Positions 52,931-61,710 of a stretch of DNA of 64,000 bases are shown here, one piece after another. The notes under the pieces are model-generated. The model was not told the origin of the DNA. It was given only the letters and a program-made list of their open reading frames with translations, and ran no database searches. The stretch is from positions 328,465 through 392,464 of the forward strand of contig NZ_BNJJ01000008.1 of NCBI RefSeq assembly GCF_016587435.1, given 5' to 3'. The stretch is from Dictyobacter formicarum (GTDB lineage Bacteria > Chloroflexota > Ktedonobacteria > Ktedonobacterales > Ktedonobacteraceae). A program made the position numbers and the translations under genes. The stretch's first letter is position 1. Each line of letters starts with the position of its first letter.

Positions 52931-54260
52931 TAGCGAAGCAGCGCTGGAAGGCCTGCAAGAGTTGCGGTGAGCCCCTGAGTTGTAGCTTGCGCCGCAGGAT
53001 TGCCAGGATGATATTTTGCTTCTTATTGAGTATTTTGAGCCAGGTAGCGCTATCGACTTTGATCGAGAGATTGGCTTCTCCTGTTAGTCCTTTCTGAATG
53101 AGCAAAGTTTTGTGTCGAATAATGATGGTCGCCTCCTGCTTTTCCTGACCTGTGAATGTGAAGTGATAGGCCACGTCCATGTCAGCCGCCTTCTCACGTT
53201 GGAAGACGAGTGGCAGGCCATTCAGGAAGCTATGAATGGATGGGGTACGCAGGCCATTATGGGCATGTCGAATTGTCTTGTGGGGGAAGCGTCGTTTAAC
53301 GTGTTCTTCTGCATCTGATCCCGGCGTGACATAGATGATTTCTTCTTTATTCTGTAGCGGCTTTACCACGTCCTGAAGATAGGTTTTGCGGTTCTCTAGA
53401 AATGGACCTATGACGTCTTCACCCGCAGGGCACACTGCCATGCAGTAGGCGGCCTTATAATTGGCTTTAAAGGAGAGGCTCTGCCACATTGACGCTGATT
53501 CTGCTGGCGTCACTTTTTCACGATATTCTGCTGCGTCCTTGCTGTCGGCTACTTTTTCGACCCAGTCGGTGAATCCACCCATGAACTCGCGATAGTTATG
53601 CGTCATGCAGGCAGAAAAGTCGAAATGCCCATCACTTCCGATAGCTCCTACTGGACAGGCCGCGACGCATAACTTACACTCCAGACAGGGATTGTAGTCA
53701 ATCGGTTGACTATAGCTATCGATGGTCGCTTCCATCAAAATAGTCTCTAGCAGGATAAAATTGCCGAAGCGAGGATGGATGACGTTGCGGTGGATACCCA
53801 TGCGACCCATACCGGCGGCTACGGCTACCGGTTTATGGGCAACGACCCAGATTCTACCAGGGTAGCGGTCCATCTCCTGTGGAAAACCTACCGCGGGACA
53901 GATGGCTCGAATATTTTTTTGTTCCAGCGCGGCGACAATTTTTCTGGCGACATCTTCTAGATCATGGCTGCTATGGTGAAATTCAACGTTGGCGACTGAG
54001 CGTGCTGGTGTACGGATATTCTCCCGGTTCATTCTTCGCACCAGGCTGATGAGTGTACGCGTGTGGGGCAGTGCGGCCAGGATATGCGAACGCTCGTTTT
54101 CTAGCTCGGGACGCTCAATTTCAACGAATCCAACATCATCCGCACCCGATTCCAGGCATAGATTCCGTAGCCAGTGCTGATCAACTGACGTCGGTGGACG
54201 TTCGTGCGGCTGGCGAGCCTGGAATGCCTGTACCGTGGGATGCTCAGAAAGTGAGGCCAT
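52926..54260 (-). CDS. 4Fe-4S reductase-like protein with C-terminal SCP2 domain
   Basis: The 444-residue protein has a QueG/reductive-dehalogenase-like N-terminal part (GADDVGFVEIERPELE, RMGIHRNVIHPRFGNFI), a ferredoxin cluster C192LECKLC198VAAC202P, and a second partial cluster (AYC273MAVC277PAGED). Residues about 345-444 form an SCP2-type sterol/lipid-binding domain (YHFTFTGQEKQEATIIIRHK). It may reduce a hydrophobic substrate. Its start is 17 bases from a GTGTATATACAC palindrome, which it shares with the upstream MarR gene. Confidence 0.8.
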   Translation of the reverse strand: MASLSEHPTVQAFQARQPHERPPTSVDQHWLRNLCLESGADDVGFVEIERPELENERSHILAALPHTRTLISLVRRMNRENIRTPARSVANVEFHHSSHDLEDVARKIVAALEQKNIRAICPAVGFPQEMDRYPGRIWVVAHKPVAVAAGMGRMGIHRNVIHPRFGNFILLETILMEATIDSYSQPIDYNPCLECKLCVAACPVGAIGSDGHFDFSACMTHNYREFMGGFTDWVEKVADSKDAAEYREKVTPAESASMWQSLSFKANYKAAYCMAVCPAGEDVIGPFLENRKTYLQDVVKPLQNKEEIIYVTPGSDAEEHVKRRFPHKTIRHAHNGLRTPSIHSFLNGLPLVFQREKAADMDVAYHFTFTGQEKQEATIIIRHKTLLIQKGLTGEANLSIKVDSATWLKILNKKQNIILAILRRKLQLRGSPQLLQAFQRCFAT

Positions 54261-54276
54261 AATCTAGCTCCTTTAC

Positions 54277-54288
54277 GTGTATATACAC
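54277..54288. promoter_or_regulatory. MarR-type operator palindrome
   Basis: The perfect 12-bp palindrome GTGTATATACAC, within TACGTGTATATACACCTA, lies 17 bases upstream of the 4Fe-4S/SCP2 start, overlapping where its promoter or leader should be. Two more copies lie upstream of the neighbouring MarR gene. Confidence 0.65.
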
Positions 54289-54304
54289 CTATTTGCTAAA
54301 AAAA

Positions 54305-54739
54305 TTATTGCGTAAGCCTTTCAAGTACGGAAAGTTCATCGAGCAGGGCAGCCAGGCGTTCGTCCCCCATCTGTTTGACTATGATCGTTTGAGCCTGCCG
54401 CCAGAGTGGTCGGGCGCGTTCCAATGCTTCCTGCCCCGCCGCGGTCAATATAACCTGGCGCGTACGGCGATCTGTACCTGCTTCTACCTGAGCTAACCCC
54501 TGCTGTGTTAATAATTTGAGCTCGCGTGTGAGCGTGGTACGATCCATCTTAAGCCAGTCGGCGAGCTGGCTAATGGTCGCTTCTTTCAGACCTGCGATGT
54601 TTGAGAGCAGTGTAAACTGAGTTACATGCAGCCCACTGGGAGCCAGCGTCTGTTCATAAAACTGGGTAATCAGCCGATCTGCGCGCCGAATATTCGCGCA
54701 TGTACAGGCTCGGACATCCAGCATATTTGTTACTTCCAT
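54305..54739 (-). CDS. MarR family transcriptional regulator
   Basis: The start ATG 54739 has AAGGAG eight bases upstream; 144 residues. The helix-turn-helix is LHVTQFTLLSNIAGLKEATI, QLADWLKMDRTTLTRELKLL with wing EAGTDRRTRQVILTAAG. The N-terminus carries a pair of Cys (RACTCANIRR), placed where thiol-sensing MarR proteins have their redox Cys, so oxidant sensing is possible. The gene lies 44 bases upstream of the 4Fe-4S/SCP2 gene, on the same strand, and the shared operator suggests it represses both. Confidence 0.92.
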   Translation of the reverse strand: MEVTNMLDVRACTCANIRRADRLITQFYEQTLAPSGLHVTQFTLLSNIAGLKEATISQLADWLKMDRTTLTRELKLLTQQGLAQVEAGTDRRTRQVILTAAGQEALERARPLWRQAQTIIVKQMGDERLAALLDELSVLERLTQ

Positions 54740-54761
54740 CGCTTCAGCTCCTTGCATTTAC

Positions 54762-54773
54762 GTGTATGTACAC
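54762..54773. promoter_or_regulatory. MarR-type operator, second copy
   Basis: GTGTATGTACAC, within TACGTGTATGTACACTTA, 22 bases upstream of the MarR start. It matches the site at 54277 in 11 of 12 positions. Confidence 0.65.
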
Positions 54774-54870
54774 TTATCTTAAGCGGCCTTAACCTTTTTG
54801 TCAAGGGCGCATAAGTGTTGATCAATTGAGCTGGCTTATTGACCCCCTGGCGTTCTGTGTTTAATATTAC

Positions 54871-54882
54871 GTGTATGTACAC
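54871..54882. promoter_or_regulatory. MarR-type operator, third copy
   Basis: GTGTATGTACAC again, within TACGTGTATGTACACTCA, about 130 bases upstream of the MarR start and 109 bases from the second copy. The spacing would allow looping or a second promoter. The rest of 54740-55045 shows no gene. Confidence 0.6.
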
Positions 54883-55045
54883 TCAATATTGTTCGACTTT
54901 CAAATTTGTCCTATCTCCTGGGTGGATTGTTCGCTGAAGGAGGGAAATCATGCGGGAAACACTGGTTTCGGTTTTTTATCGGCAGATACTTTGCTGCTGG
55001 CTATGTCTATGGAGGAGTCGCGATTGTATAGCGTTTGGGCCAGCC

Positions 55046-55645
55046 TTACCATCCCTCAAGGTGCAGGAACTCGGCCCTGGCCTTGCGCCCACGTTTGAGG
55101 GAGGGTGAAGGCACATCAGCCGCGGCATGTCCGATGGGAATTACGCCCACTGGCGTGCAATCATCAGGAATATTGAGCAGGTGCTTGAGGCCCGCGTTAT
55201 TCTCTTTACCTGGAATACCCACAAAAGCGGCTGCCAGCCCCTCATCAACCACCGCCTGTAGCAAGATCATCACCGAGCAGCCAATGTCCATAAACCAGAA
55301 AGGAACTGGCCATTCAATTTCCTGTCCCTTATCATCTACTTTGTCTGCCTCCTGATAGCGTTGATGATAGGCGGACTCACTTGTGCAAGGGATTGCCAGT
55401 ACCGGCGCTTCCGAAATAAAGGGATACTGAAATGTTTCCGCATAATCCTCTTCTGAGCAGAAGCGAGCGATCTCTTTTTTGAGCTCGGGCCGCGTCACTA
55501 CAACAAAAGATTGTCCCTGCGTAAAGCCTGCGCTAGGAGCACGCTGGACCAGGTCAAAGATGCGGGTGATGACTTCGGCTGGAATGGGATCGTTACTAAA
55601 ATGGCGCACCATGCGCCGCTTGCGCACTACTTCTGAAAATTCCAT
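55046..55645 (-). CDS. nitroreductase family protein
   Basis: The 199-residue FMN-dependent oxidoreductase begins MEFSEVVRKRRMVRHFSNDP (the FMN-contacting RRxxR), followed by LVQRAPSAGFTQGQSF and a later VDEGLAAAFVGIPGK region. Such enzymes reduce nitro compounds, quinones or dehalogenate. The C-terminal region (SLKRGRKARAEFLHLEGW) is basic. It lies upstream of the MarR/4Fe-4S pair on the same strand. Confidence 0.87.
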   Translation of the reverse strand: MEFSEVVRKRRMVRHFSNDPIPAEVITRIFDLVQRAPSAGFTQGQSFVVVTRPELKKEIARFCSEEDYAETFQYPFISEAPVLAIPCTSESAYHQRYQEADKVDDKGQEIEWPVPFWFMDIGCSVMILLQAVVDEGLAAAFVGIPGKENNAGLKHLLNIPDDCTPVGVIPIGHAAADVPSPSLKRGRKARAEFLHLEGW

Positions 55646-55850
55646 GCGCTAAACCTCTTTCTCATGATCGTTTGCTAGCAATTATGTACTTGAATCTTGC
55701 TATTACATTTATCTATTGTTAGAGATGTTTAAGAACATATCAACTCTTTGTATCTTAACTGTGCACGTCAATGGGAGTTTGCATGCCAGCATATCATGTA
55801 AAGAGGATATGGATTTTAGCATCGAGCATTTAGTAAAACTGGAGAATGCG

Positions 55851-56333
55851 ATGTCAGATCTTGTTTTTATTCCATTGGATGCTGAAGAACATTCTCGTTA
55901 TCAGGATTGGTTTCATGATCCAGATTTGGCGCGACGGATTAACTATCCCGATACGGTTTGGTTTGATTACGTTAGTACTTCCCCTCATGTTTATACTTGG
56001 ATGATTTATGCTGACGTGGGTCCGGTGGGGGTTATTCAATTTGAGAAAGATCATACTCGGGCCAGTTTTTCGATTGCTGTCAACCCGCGCCTGCGTGGAC
56101 AGGGTTATGGAAAGCGTATTATGCGGGCTTTCCTGGCTCGACCTGAGGTCCAGGCGGTGGCTTGTGTGCATGCCGGGGTTGAGTACGATAACCAGCCAAG
56201 CATGCGTTGTCTGCAGTCAGCGGGCTTTACCATGCTGAGCCCGGTACCCGACGAACATGGCTTTATAGAATTCGTCTATAACGTTAAAAAAGCGCCAGGA
56301 GATGCTTGCCAGTCGGAAGCTCACACCGCCTAG
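55851..56333 (+). CDS. GNAT acetyltransferase
   Basis: The start ATG 55851 (TGGAG upstream) gives 160 residues; the longer frame from 55716 adds unrelated sequence. The acetyl-CoA motif SIAVNPRLRGQGYGKRIMRA and DNQPSMRCLQSAGF are typical of GNAT proteins. The acceptor is unknown. Confidence 0.85.
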   Translation: MSDLVFIPLDAEEHSRYQDWFHDPDLARRINYPDTVWFDYVSTSPHVYTWMIYADVGPVGVIQFEKDHTRASFSIAVNPRLRGQGYGKRIMRAFLARPEVQAVACVHAGVEYDNQPSMRCLQSAGFTMLSPVPDEHGFIEFVYNVKKAPGDACQSEAHTA

Positions 56334-56398
56334 GATAACGACCTGTGCTATTTTATCTGGGCGGTGTGAGTGAGTCTCAGGGATTTCAGGGCGGCCTG

Positions 56399-57075
56399 TT
56401 AAATATGTTCCTGAAAGTAGGCCAGGACGCGCTGCCAGGCATCCTGAGAGGCGGCGGCATCGTAGGTTTTGCCCTGATCGTTGAAAAATGAATGTTTGGT
56501 GCCAGGATAAATTTTGATATCATGCTCGACCTGATGTTGGGTGAGGGTCGTATCAAGGCGTTGAGCAGGTTTAGCGGTAAAGTCTTCGCCGGGGTATGAA
56601 CCGACAACGGGACAACTGCGCGCGACTGCCTCGAGGGGCCTGGGATTCATAGCGTAAAATGGCGCGATCGCTTTGAGGCGGCTGTCGCTACAGGCCCAGG
56701 CGATGGCAAAGCTGCCCCCATACAAAAGCCGATCGCTCCCAGGCGCTCGGCATCCACCCTGGGTTGCTGTCCCAGATAGGTAAGCGCCTGTTTAAGGTTA
56801 CGGATGCTGCCATTATTTAATGGATTAGCCATAATCTGGCCCATGAAGCGAAACATGCAGATGGTTCGATTGCGTCCGCCGAACAGGTCAATGGCAAAGG
56901 CTGCGTAGCCCTCATCGGCGAAACGCTGGGCGATGTCCTTGATGTTATCATTGAGCCCAAATATCTCATGGATAACCACTATACCAGGAAACGGACCTTC
57001 TCCCTCTGGATAGGCCAGATACCCAGAGAGCTTTTCTGTCCCTACAGAGAGCGCGACTATTTCTTCTGTTGGCAC
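56399..57075 (-). pseudogene. dienelactone hydrolase family protein, frameshifted
   Basis: Translation begins at GTG 57075 with AGGAGG upstream. The first frame carries PFPGIVVIHEIFGLNDNIKD and the catalytic elbow AIGFCMG with Cys as nucleophile; the second frame continues GSFAIAWACSDSRLKAI to DIKIYPGTKHSFF with the catalytic His. Adding one G to a GGGGG run near 56719-56723 joins them into a normal protein of about 225 residues. It would hydrolyse dienelactones or similar esters. The shift may be a sequencing error. Confidence 0.82.
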
Positions 57076-57170
57076 AAGGAACCTCCTCTAAATATACGAA
57101 GCTAATGGATCAGCATATATCCAATACAATATCACATGCTGCCATTGTTGTGCATGTTGCCGCAATACGT

Positions 57171-57198
57171 AGGTTCGGGCCTTGTGCCCGATTTACCC
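57171..57198. repeat. single GCCCGA repeat unit
   Basis: AGGTTCGGGCCTTGTGCCCGA with T instead of C in the loop region, followed by TTTACCC; a member of the 15231 repeat family, lying between the dienelactone hydrolase start and the L,D-transpeptidase stop. Confidence 0.75.
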
Positions 57199-57214
57199 TT
57201 CCAGCTCGAAAAAT

Positions 57215-58210
57215 TTAATATGTAATTTCGACGGTGGTGCCGAGATCGGCCCAATTATAGAGCCAGGACATAGTGCTGTATGGAACGTTAACGCAGCCGT
57301 GCGATCCCAATTCTGTTCCGTAGCCGGGGATGTAATGGGGTACATTGGAGCCGGGACCATAGTCGTTGCGCCAGAAGGCGTCGTGGATAAAGTAACCTGA
57401 ACCCAGAAATTCGAGCGCGAATTGGATACGGGTGGGCGGGAAGTAATAGGGTGATCCTTGCGGCCAGATCGAATAAAAGGTGGTTGGGCTTTCCTTATTA
57501 ATGACTTGAAAGGTGCCGATGGGTGTGTCCAGACCAGGGCGGCCGGTGGTGATGGCGCTGCTGGTGACTTGCTGGCCATCTTGATAAGCGTAGAGCCACT
57601 GGTTGGTGACATTAATAATGATGATCTTACCTGTATCCGGTACACTGAGCGTATTGACAGGATTCCAGCTTGACTGTGCGGGTGGAGTCGTGCTGACGAG
57701 CTCACTGTATACATATTGTGGCGTACTCTGCTGGTCGGATACGCGATACCAGGTCGTTGTATTGCTTAAAGTGTCTCCTCTGATGGTTCCATAAATGGTC
57801 AGTGTCGTGTCTGGCGCCGCTGTGCCAAGCAAGCTGCCGTCGCCATGCGGACTGCTGCGAATATTGGCCCAGCCCGTCGTATAAGCAATAAAGGGTGTGG
57901 CCTCCCACGTTACAGCGAAGGCGCGCTCATCTTTTCCCAGCAGACTCAGGTGCGTAATCAGCGCGTGTGTGAGCGTGCTCCGAGCGTTGCTCTCACTGGA
58001 TTGTATTGCCTCTTCACTGGCACGATTTCGTAGCCTGTCTGTAGATAATAAAGATGAAGTTTTAATTGTATTTGTATGCAAGAGGTGAAGCGGCGTTGGT
58101 TGTGCCAATAGTGGAGCGTGGTATTGACGGGCCGCAACCATGCCAGCTATCGAGAGCGCAAAGACGAGCAGGACTCCCCATATTAGTAGTGTTTTAAGTC
58201 TTTTTTGCAT
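57215..58210 (-). CDS. L,D-transpeptidase with SH3-like domain, second paralogue
   Basis: The 331-residue protein has an N-terminal signal anchor (TLLIWGVLLVFALSIAGMVA), an SH3-like unit (GWANIRSSPHGDGSLLGTAA), and a YkuD catalytic domain with GSHGCVNVPYSTMSW holding the His/Cys pair. GGGGGC precedes the ATG. Architecture and the end motif (WLYNWADLGTTVEITY) closely parallel the 42697 gene, indicating an old duplication. It acts on peptidoglycan outside the membrane. Confidence 0.92.
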   Translation of the reverse strand: MQKRLKTLLIWGVLLVFALSIAGMVAARQYHAPLLAQPTPLHLLHTNTIKTSSLLSTDRLRNRASEEAIQSSESNARSTLTHALITHLSLLGKDERAFAVTWEATPFIAYTTGWANIRSSPHGDGSLLGTAAPDTTLTIYGTIRGDTLSNTTTWYRVSDQQSTPQYVYSELVSTTPPAQSSWNPVNTLSVPDTGKIIIINVTNQWLYAYQDGQQVTSSAITTGRPGLDTPIGTFQVINKESPTTFYSIWPQGSPYYFPPTRIQFALEFLGSGYFIHDAFWRNDYGPGSNVPHYIPGYGTELGSHGCVNVPYSTMSWLYNWADLGTTVEITY

Positions 58211-58319
58211 TGATTGCCCCCTTTGTTATATGTATCGGCTCTCAACGCTCAATGATTTAAACTACAACTTTTATCAAGAATGCTCAGCACTTTAAGGATG
58301 TGTCTAATCCTCCTGGTGA

Positions 58320-58465
58320 TGGGAAGCAAAGCGCCTCCTTGCGGGCGGGCGCATGCGCGCCCGAGTTCTTTTTATTTGTTGGTGCAACACGGTCGCACAG
58401 CGACCATGTTGCACCAACAAATAAAACACCTTTTGAGCTCCCAAGGAGCGTAGTGTGAGGGGCCG
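58320..58465 (-). repeat. dispersed hairpin element, copy D
   Basis: A 25-bp stem with one mismatch (58372-58396 with 58400-58424; arm TTATTTGTTGGTGCAACACG) and a 3-base loop. In minus orientation the left flank GGGAGCTCAAAAGGTG and the right flank (second hairpin CGGGCGCGCATGCGCCCG) match the other copies. It lies between two leftward genes. Confidence 0.85.
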
Positions 58466-58517
58466 AAGGCGCAAAACGTATAGCTTTCAGACATTCTCCA
58501 ATCAGAGTAAAGAAAAA

Positions 58518-58557
58518 GAGAGGTGCTATACACCTGTAAACAGGTCTGGCACCTCTC
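58518..58557 (-). terminator. hairpin downstream of the MBL-fold gene
   Basis: GAGAGGTGC and GCACCTCTC pair across a loop that itself holds ACCTGTAAACAGGT. It lies 125 bases after the stop of the leftward metallo-hydrolase gene and may end its transcript. Confidence 0.45.
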
Positions 58558-58681
58558 AATTCTCCACACGATAAACTTGAATAGTCGCTCAGTTATGGGT
58601 ATGGATTACTTGACTATTCTTTTTTTCTACTAAAAAAATGGAAGTGTAATATGCGTCTCTTTTTATCTATTCCGTCAGTTG

Positions 58682-59527
58682 TTATTTCATATAGATCAGG
58701 CGCCGACCATGTGATGGGAGATAGCAGCTCAACTCTGGATGGCTGGCGCGAATATAATCGATGAAGAAGCCAGGACGACCGACGTTGCCGGCAAACATTT
58801 CATAGTGGGTAGGGATAACCGCCTGAATGCCTGCGGCTGCGGCCAGTTCAGCCGCCTCGCGCTCATCCATATTACCAACCAGGTTTTGTTGTTCGCGGAA
58901 ATAGCTGCGACCATTAATGGGGAGCAAGGCCAGATCGATGGTGAGTGGCTGCAGCTTTTCGACCAGTCCTTCAAACACCAGCGTATCGCCTGGATGATAA
59001 ACTCGTACACCTGCCAGTTCGACAACATAGCCCAGGTAGCGATACTGGCCATTGCTGATCTCTTGCCCGAAGCTATAGGACACCGGCGGAAAACTTAATC
59101 CATGCAAGGCGGGCAGCGGAATGATGCGCGTATCATCAACGGTAATGTCCTCTCCTGGCTGCACTCCTTGCAATTGCTCGGGATCTACACCTGCTGCCAG
59201 CACCTGGTCGACAATAGGACTGGGCGCGATAAAGCGTGGTTTGGATGGGTGCCGGGCTAGAATCTTGAGGGTGGGTATATCTAAATGGTCGATATGCTCG
59301 TGGGTATAGAGAATCAGGTCAACGGGTGGACACTCTTCTGCTGTGAAGGGAGGCGGCACGACACGGTCCTCCATTGCGGTTAGAAATGGGTCGATCAGAA
59401 TGGTGGTAGCTGCGCTGCGCAATGCGAAGCTAGCCTGTCCCAACCACCATAAGGCCACTGCACCAGAGGGAATCTGGGTGGAGGTGGCAATCTGATTGGC
59501 CGTATTAATAGTATGTTTAGTTTGCAT
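58682..59527 (-). CDS. MBL-fold metallo-hydrolase (UlaG-like)
   Basis: The start ATG 59527 with AGAGGAC upstream gives 281 residues. The metal site is THEHIDHLD (HxHxDH), with YHPGDTLVF and a C-terminal PTHYEMF His. The N-terminal WWLGQASFALRSAATTILID fits the UlaG/L-ascorbate-6-phosphate-lactonase-like branch. No sugar phosphotransferase genes are near, so the substrate is unknown. Confidence 0.88.
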   Translation of the reverse strand: MQTKHTINTANQIATSTQIPSGAVALWWLGQASFALRSAATTILIDPFLTAMEDRVVPPPFTAEECPPVDLILYTHEHIDHLDIPTLKILARHPSKPRFIAPSPIVDQVLAAGVDPEQLQGVQPGEDITVDDTRIIPLPALHGLSFPPVSYSFGQEISNGQYRYLGYVVELAGVRVYHPGDTLVFEGLVEKLQPLTIDLALLPINGRSYFREQQNLVGNMDEREAAELAAAAGIQAVIPTHYEMFAGNVGRPGFFIDYIRASHPELSCYLPSHGRRLIYMK

Positions 59528-59701
59528 GATTTTGTCCTCTGAGCAAAATAGGCGTGTATCACACACGTGGCATGTGTGAAGATGATAGATGCAGAAACAA
59601 GCGTTTAGCTTTGTTCATCATACCATATGGAGATTTGGAACATAGCACGCATTGAAGCGATTTTTTCAGGCTACTATAGCTTTATTTTATGTGGAATAAG
59701 T

Positions 59702-59734
59702 GAACGACCCACCCACAGTATGGGTGGGTCGTTC
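59702..59734. terminator. intrinsic terminator after the Cys-rich protein gene
   Basis: GAACGACCCACCCA and TGGGTGGGTCGTTC form a 14-bp stem with a CAGTA loop, 18 bases beyond the stop of the leftward secreted protein gene. Confidence 0.7.
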
Positions 59735-59751
59735 CAGCTTGAGAAATTGTC

Positions 59752-60303
59752 TTATGCTGAGCGTTTTGCGGCACTCGGCTGCAGAGGCCGAGGTAGAGGC
59801 AGAGGGACAACATGCGAATGGCTAGTTGGAATCAGGACATCGCCATCGTTCTGGCAATTTTGAACATGTAAACCATAGAAATCCCGGTACATGCTACTGC
59901 AGACGTAAAAAGCCATCATGTGGCTGCCGGGACCGACGATGGTATAGGGTCGCACTTCATCGGTAATCTGGCAACGGAATCCACGTCTAACCAGGCTGAA
60001 CTGGTGGATCGTGCCGGTATCTATCCCTGTTTGTTGATAGGTAATGGATTGATCCGGCTGGCACGTTGTATAAGCTCTCCAGAAGCAATCTTCATTCTGA
60101 TTGGCGTCTGCATTGGTGGGTACAGTGCTCCCTATGCGCGCATAAACTGTCCCACAAGTTGGCTGCCTGGCGGCAGCTGAGGCACTAGGAGTGAATTCAA
60201 AGCAGTAGCAGGTTAATGCGCCAGCTACACATAGAATGGCCAGGCTTACTGCCAGAGCCAGTGGAAGTCGCGAAGTTTTTAAATGATTAAGTGTTTTTCT
60301 CAT
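59752..60303 (-). CDS. secreted Cys-rich protein, hypothetical
   Basis: The 183-residue protein has a signal peptide (RLPLALAVSLAILCVAGALT to ASAAARQP) and a mature part with seven Cys (QPTCGTV, NEDCFW, TTCQPD, FRCQI, YVCSS, QNCQND), suggesting disulfides outside the cell, and a Pro/Leu-rich tail. AAGGATGAG precedes the ATG. I do not recognise the family. It is divergent from a collagen-like gene about 550 bases away. Confidence 0.6.
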   Translation of the reverse strand: MRKTLNHLKTSRLPLALAVSLAILCVAGALTCYCFEFTPSASAAARQPTCGTVYARIGSTVPTNADANQNEDCFWRAYTTCQPDQSITYQQTGIDTGTIHQFSLVRRGFRCQITDEVRPYTIVGPGSHMMAFYVCSSMYRDFYGLHVQNCQNDGDVLIPTSHSHVVPLPLPRPLQPSAAKRSA

Positions 60304-60854
60304 AAACTCATCCTTTCAGTTTGCATTCGTTTATACATCTATCCATCAACCACTAAGATCATTACCTGTTTTCATTATACTGATGAAGCAATACAAGAAT
60401 ATGCGATTTTTATATAGAAGAACTCATTTACTTGTGTTTGATCTATTATTTCGTGCTTTTTTTAATGCTGTTAAGAGTACGTCTGACGCCCATCACCTGT
60501 CCGGTCTATGAGCTACCATCACTGTGCCCCCGATCTTCACGATAGTGGAAGATGGAGTATTTGCGTATTGCAATCAATCACACTTCAAAGATTTATGAAG
60601 TGAAAAGAGATACTTCTCTGATTATATCTATTACTCAAGATATAAAAGTATCTCGGACATCTTTGTCGTGTTTTTTTTAAAGAATAGAAGAGGTATCAAA
60701 GAAAACTTGTATGTGGAGCGTCTATATATACGTAAATTACAGCACGTTCCTCTGAGCTAAATGAAAAAATGGCTGAGGACGCGATGCATTCTCTCTGCTC
60801 GGACCATCTTTGTGGAAGTATATATGTCAACTTTCAGCTGTAAGGAGGCAATTG
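60304..60854. other. 551-base intergenic region without gene
   Basis: AT-rich DNA between divergent secreted-protein genes. No repeat, RNA gene or clear operator is visible; promoters for both neighbours are expected here. Confidence 0.3.
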
Positions 60855-61535
60855 ATGAAATATTTGACAAAACTCGTGTCCGGAGCACTTCAAATCAGAA
60901 ACTGGTTACGTCTGATCGGGCCATTCATCGTCATTTGCTTGCTTGGTGTACCTCTGGCGACCACCGTGAGTGCCGACTCAGCACCAACGACGTATTATGC
61001 CTGTGTCAACACGAACAGTGGGAAAATCTCCATGACCACAGCCAACGCCACCTGTCCTGGCAATGAACAACTGATCAGTTGGAACAATGTTGGCCCGCAA
61101 GGGCCAGTCGGTCCGGTTGGTCCAACTGGACCACAAGGGCCTCAGGGACCACAGGGAGCTACAGGTTTAACCGGGGACGCGGGTCTTCAGGGACCAGTAG
61201 GACCAGCTGGCCCTCAGGGTCCTGCTGGACCAGCTGGTCCTACTCAGAAGCTCCAACAAAATGTTGTGTTTAACCGCTGTAATGTGCCCACAGCTGATAG
61301 TGGGCTCACGGGGCTTGCAAGATGCACTGTGGATTGCCCAACTGACTATATAGTGAGTGGTGGGGGCTTCACGGTCAGTCCAGCTAATAGCCCCGCTGTA
61401 ACCTGGGTCGTCTTTGAAAATCGGCCGGAGCAGCCAACGCCCCAATTTCAGGGGTGGGTTGCTTCTATTGCGAATGAGTCTACCCAGACTAGCCTTACTA
61501 TGTTTGTATATGCTGACTGTATAACGTTGGTGTAG
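60855..61535 (+). CDS. secreted collagen-like protein
   Basis: The start ATG 60855 has AAGGAGG seven bases upstream; 226 residues. A signal peptide ([20 protein letters not shown] to VSAD) is followed by a short Cys-containing domain, about 17 Gly-X-Y triplets at 79-131 ([18 protein letters not shown] onwards), and a C-terminal globular part of about 95 residues with four Cys. It should trimerise as a triple helix outside the cell, by analogy with bacterial collagen-like proteins. The function is unknown. Confidence 0.85.
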   Translation: MKYLTKLVSGALQIRNWLRLIGPFIVICLLGVPLATTVSADSAPTTYYACVNTNSGKISMTTANATCPGNEQLISWNNVGPQGPVGPVGPTGPQGPQGPQGATGLTGDAGLQGPVGPAGPQGPAGPAGPTQKLQQNVVFNRCNVPTADSGLTGLARCTVDCPTDYIVSGGGFTVSPANSPAVTWVVFENRPEQPTPQFQGWVASIANESTQTSLTMFVYADCITLV

Positions 61536-61635
61536 TCCCTCTCGTCTTTGTGGGAAGCGTTGGAGGATTTGACTGATTAGCTCACCGATCAGCCAGTCTG
61601 CCAACTGGAAAATTCTGACACACTCTAAGTCGCAC

Positions 61636-61672
61636 AAAAAGACCTGCAAGCAATCTGCCTGCAGGTCTTTTT
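61636..61672. terminator. bidirectional intrinsic terminator
   Basis: AAAAAGACCTGCA and TGCAGGTCTTTTT form a 13-bp stem with an 11-base loop and flanking A/T runs, between the collagen-like gene and the convergent methyltransferase gene. Confidence 0.85.
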
Positions 61673-61710
61673 GTGTTTGATTATACTATTTTAAAGCAAT
61701 GGTATAGAGG

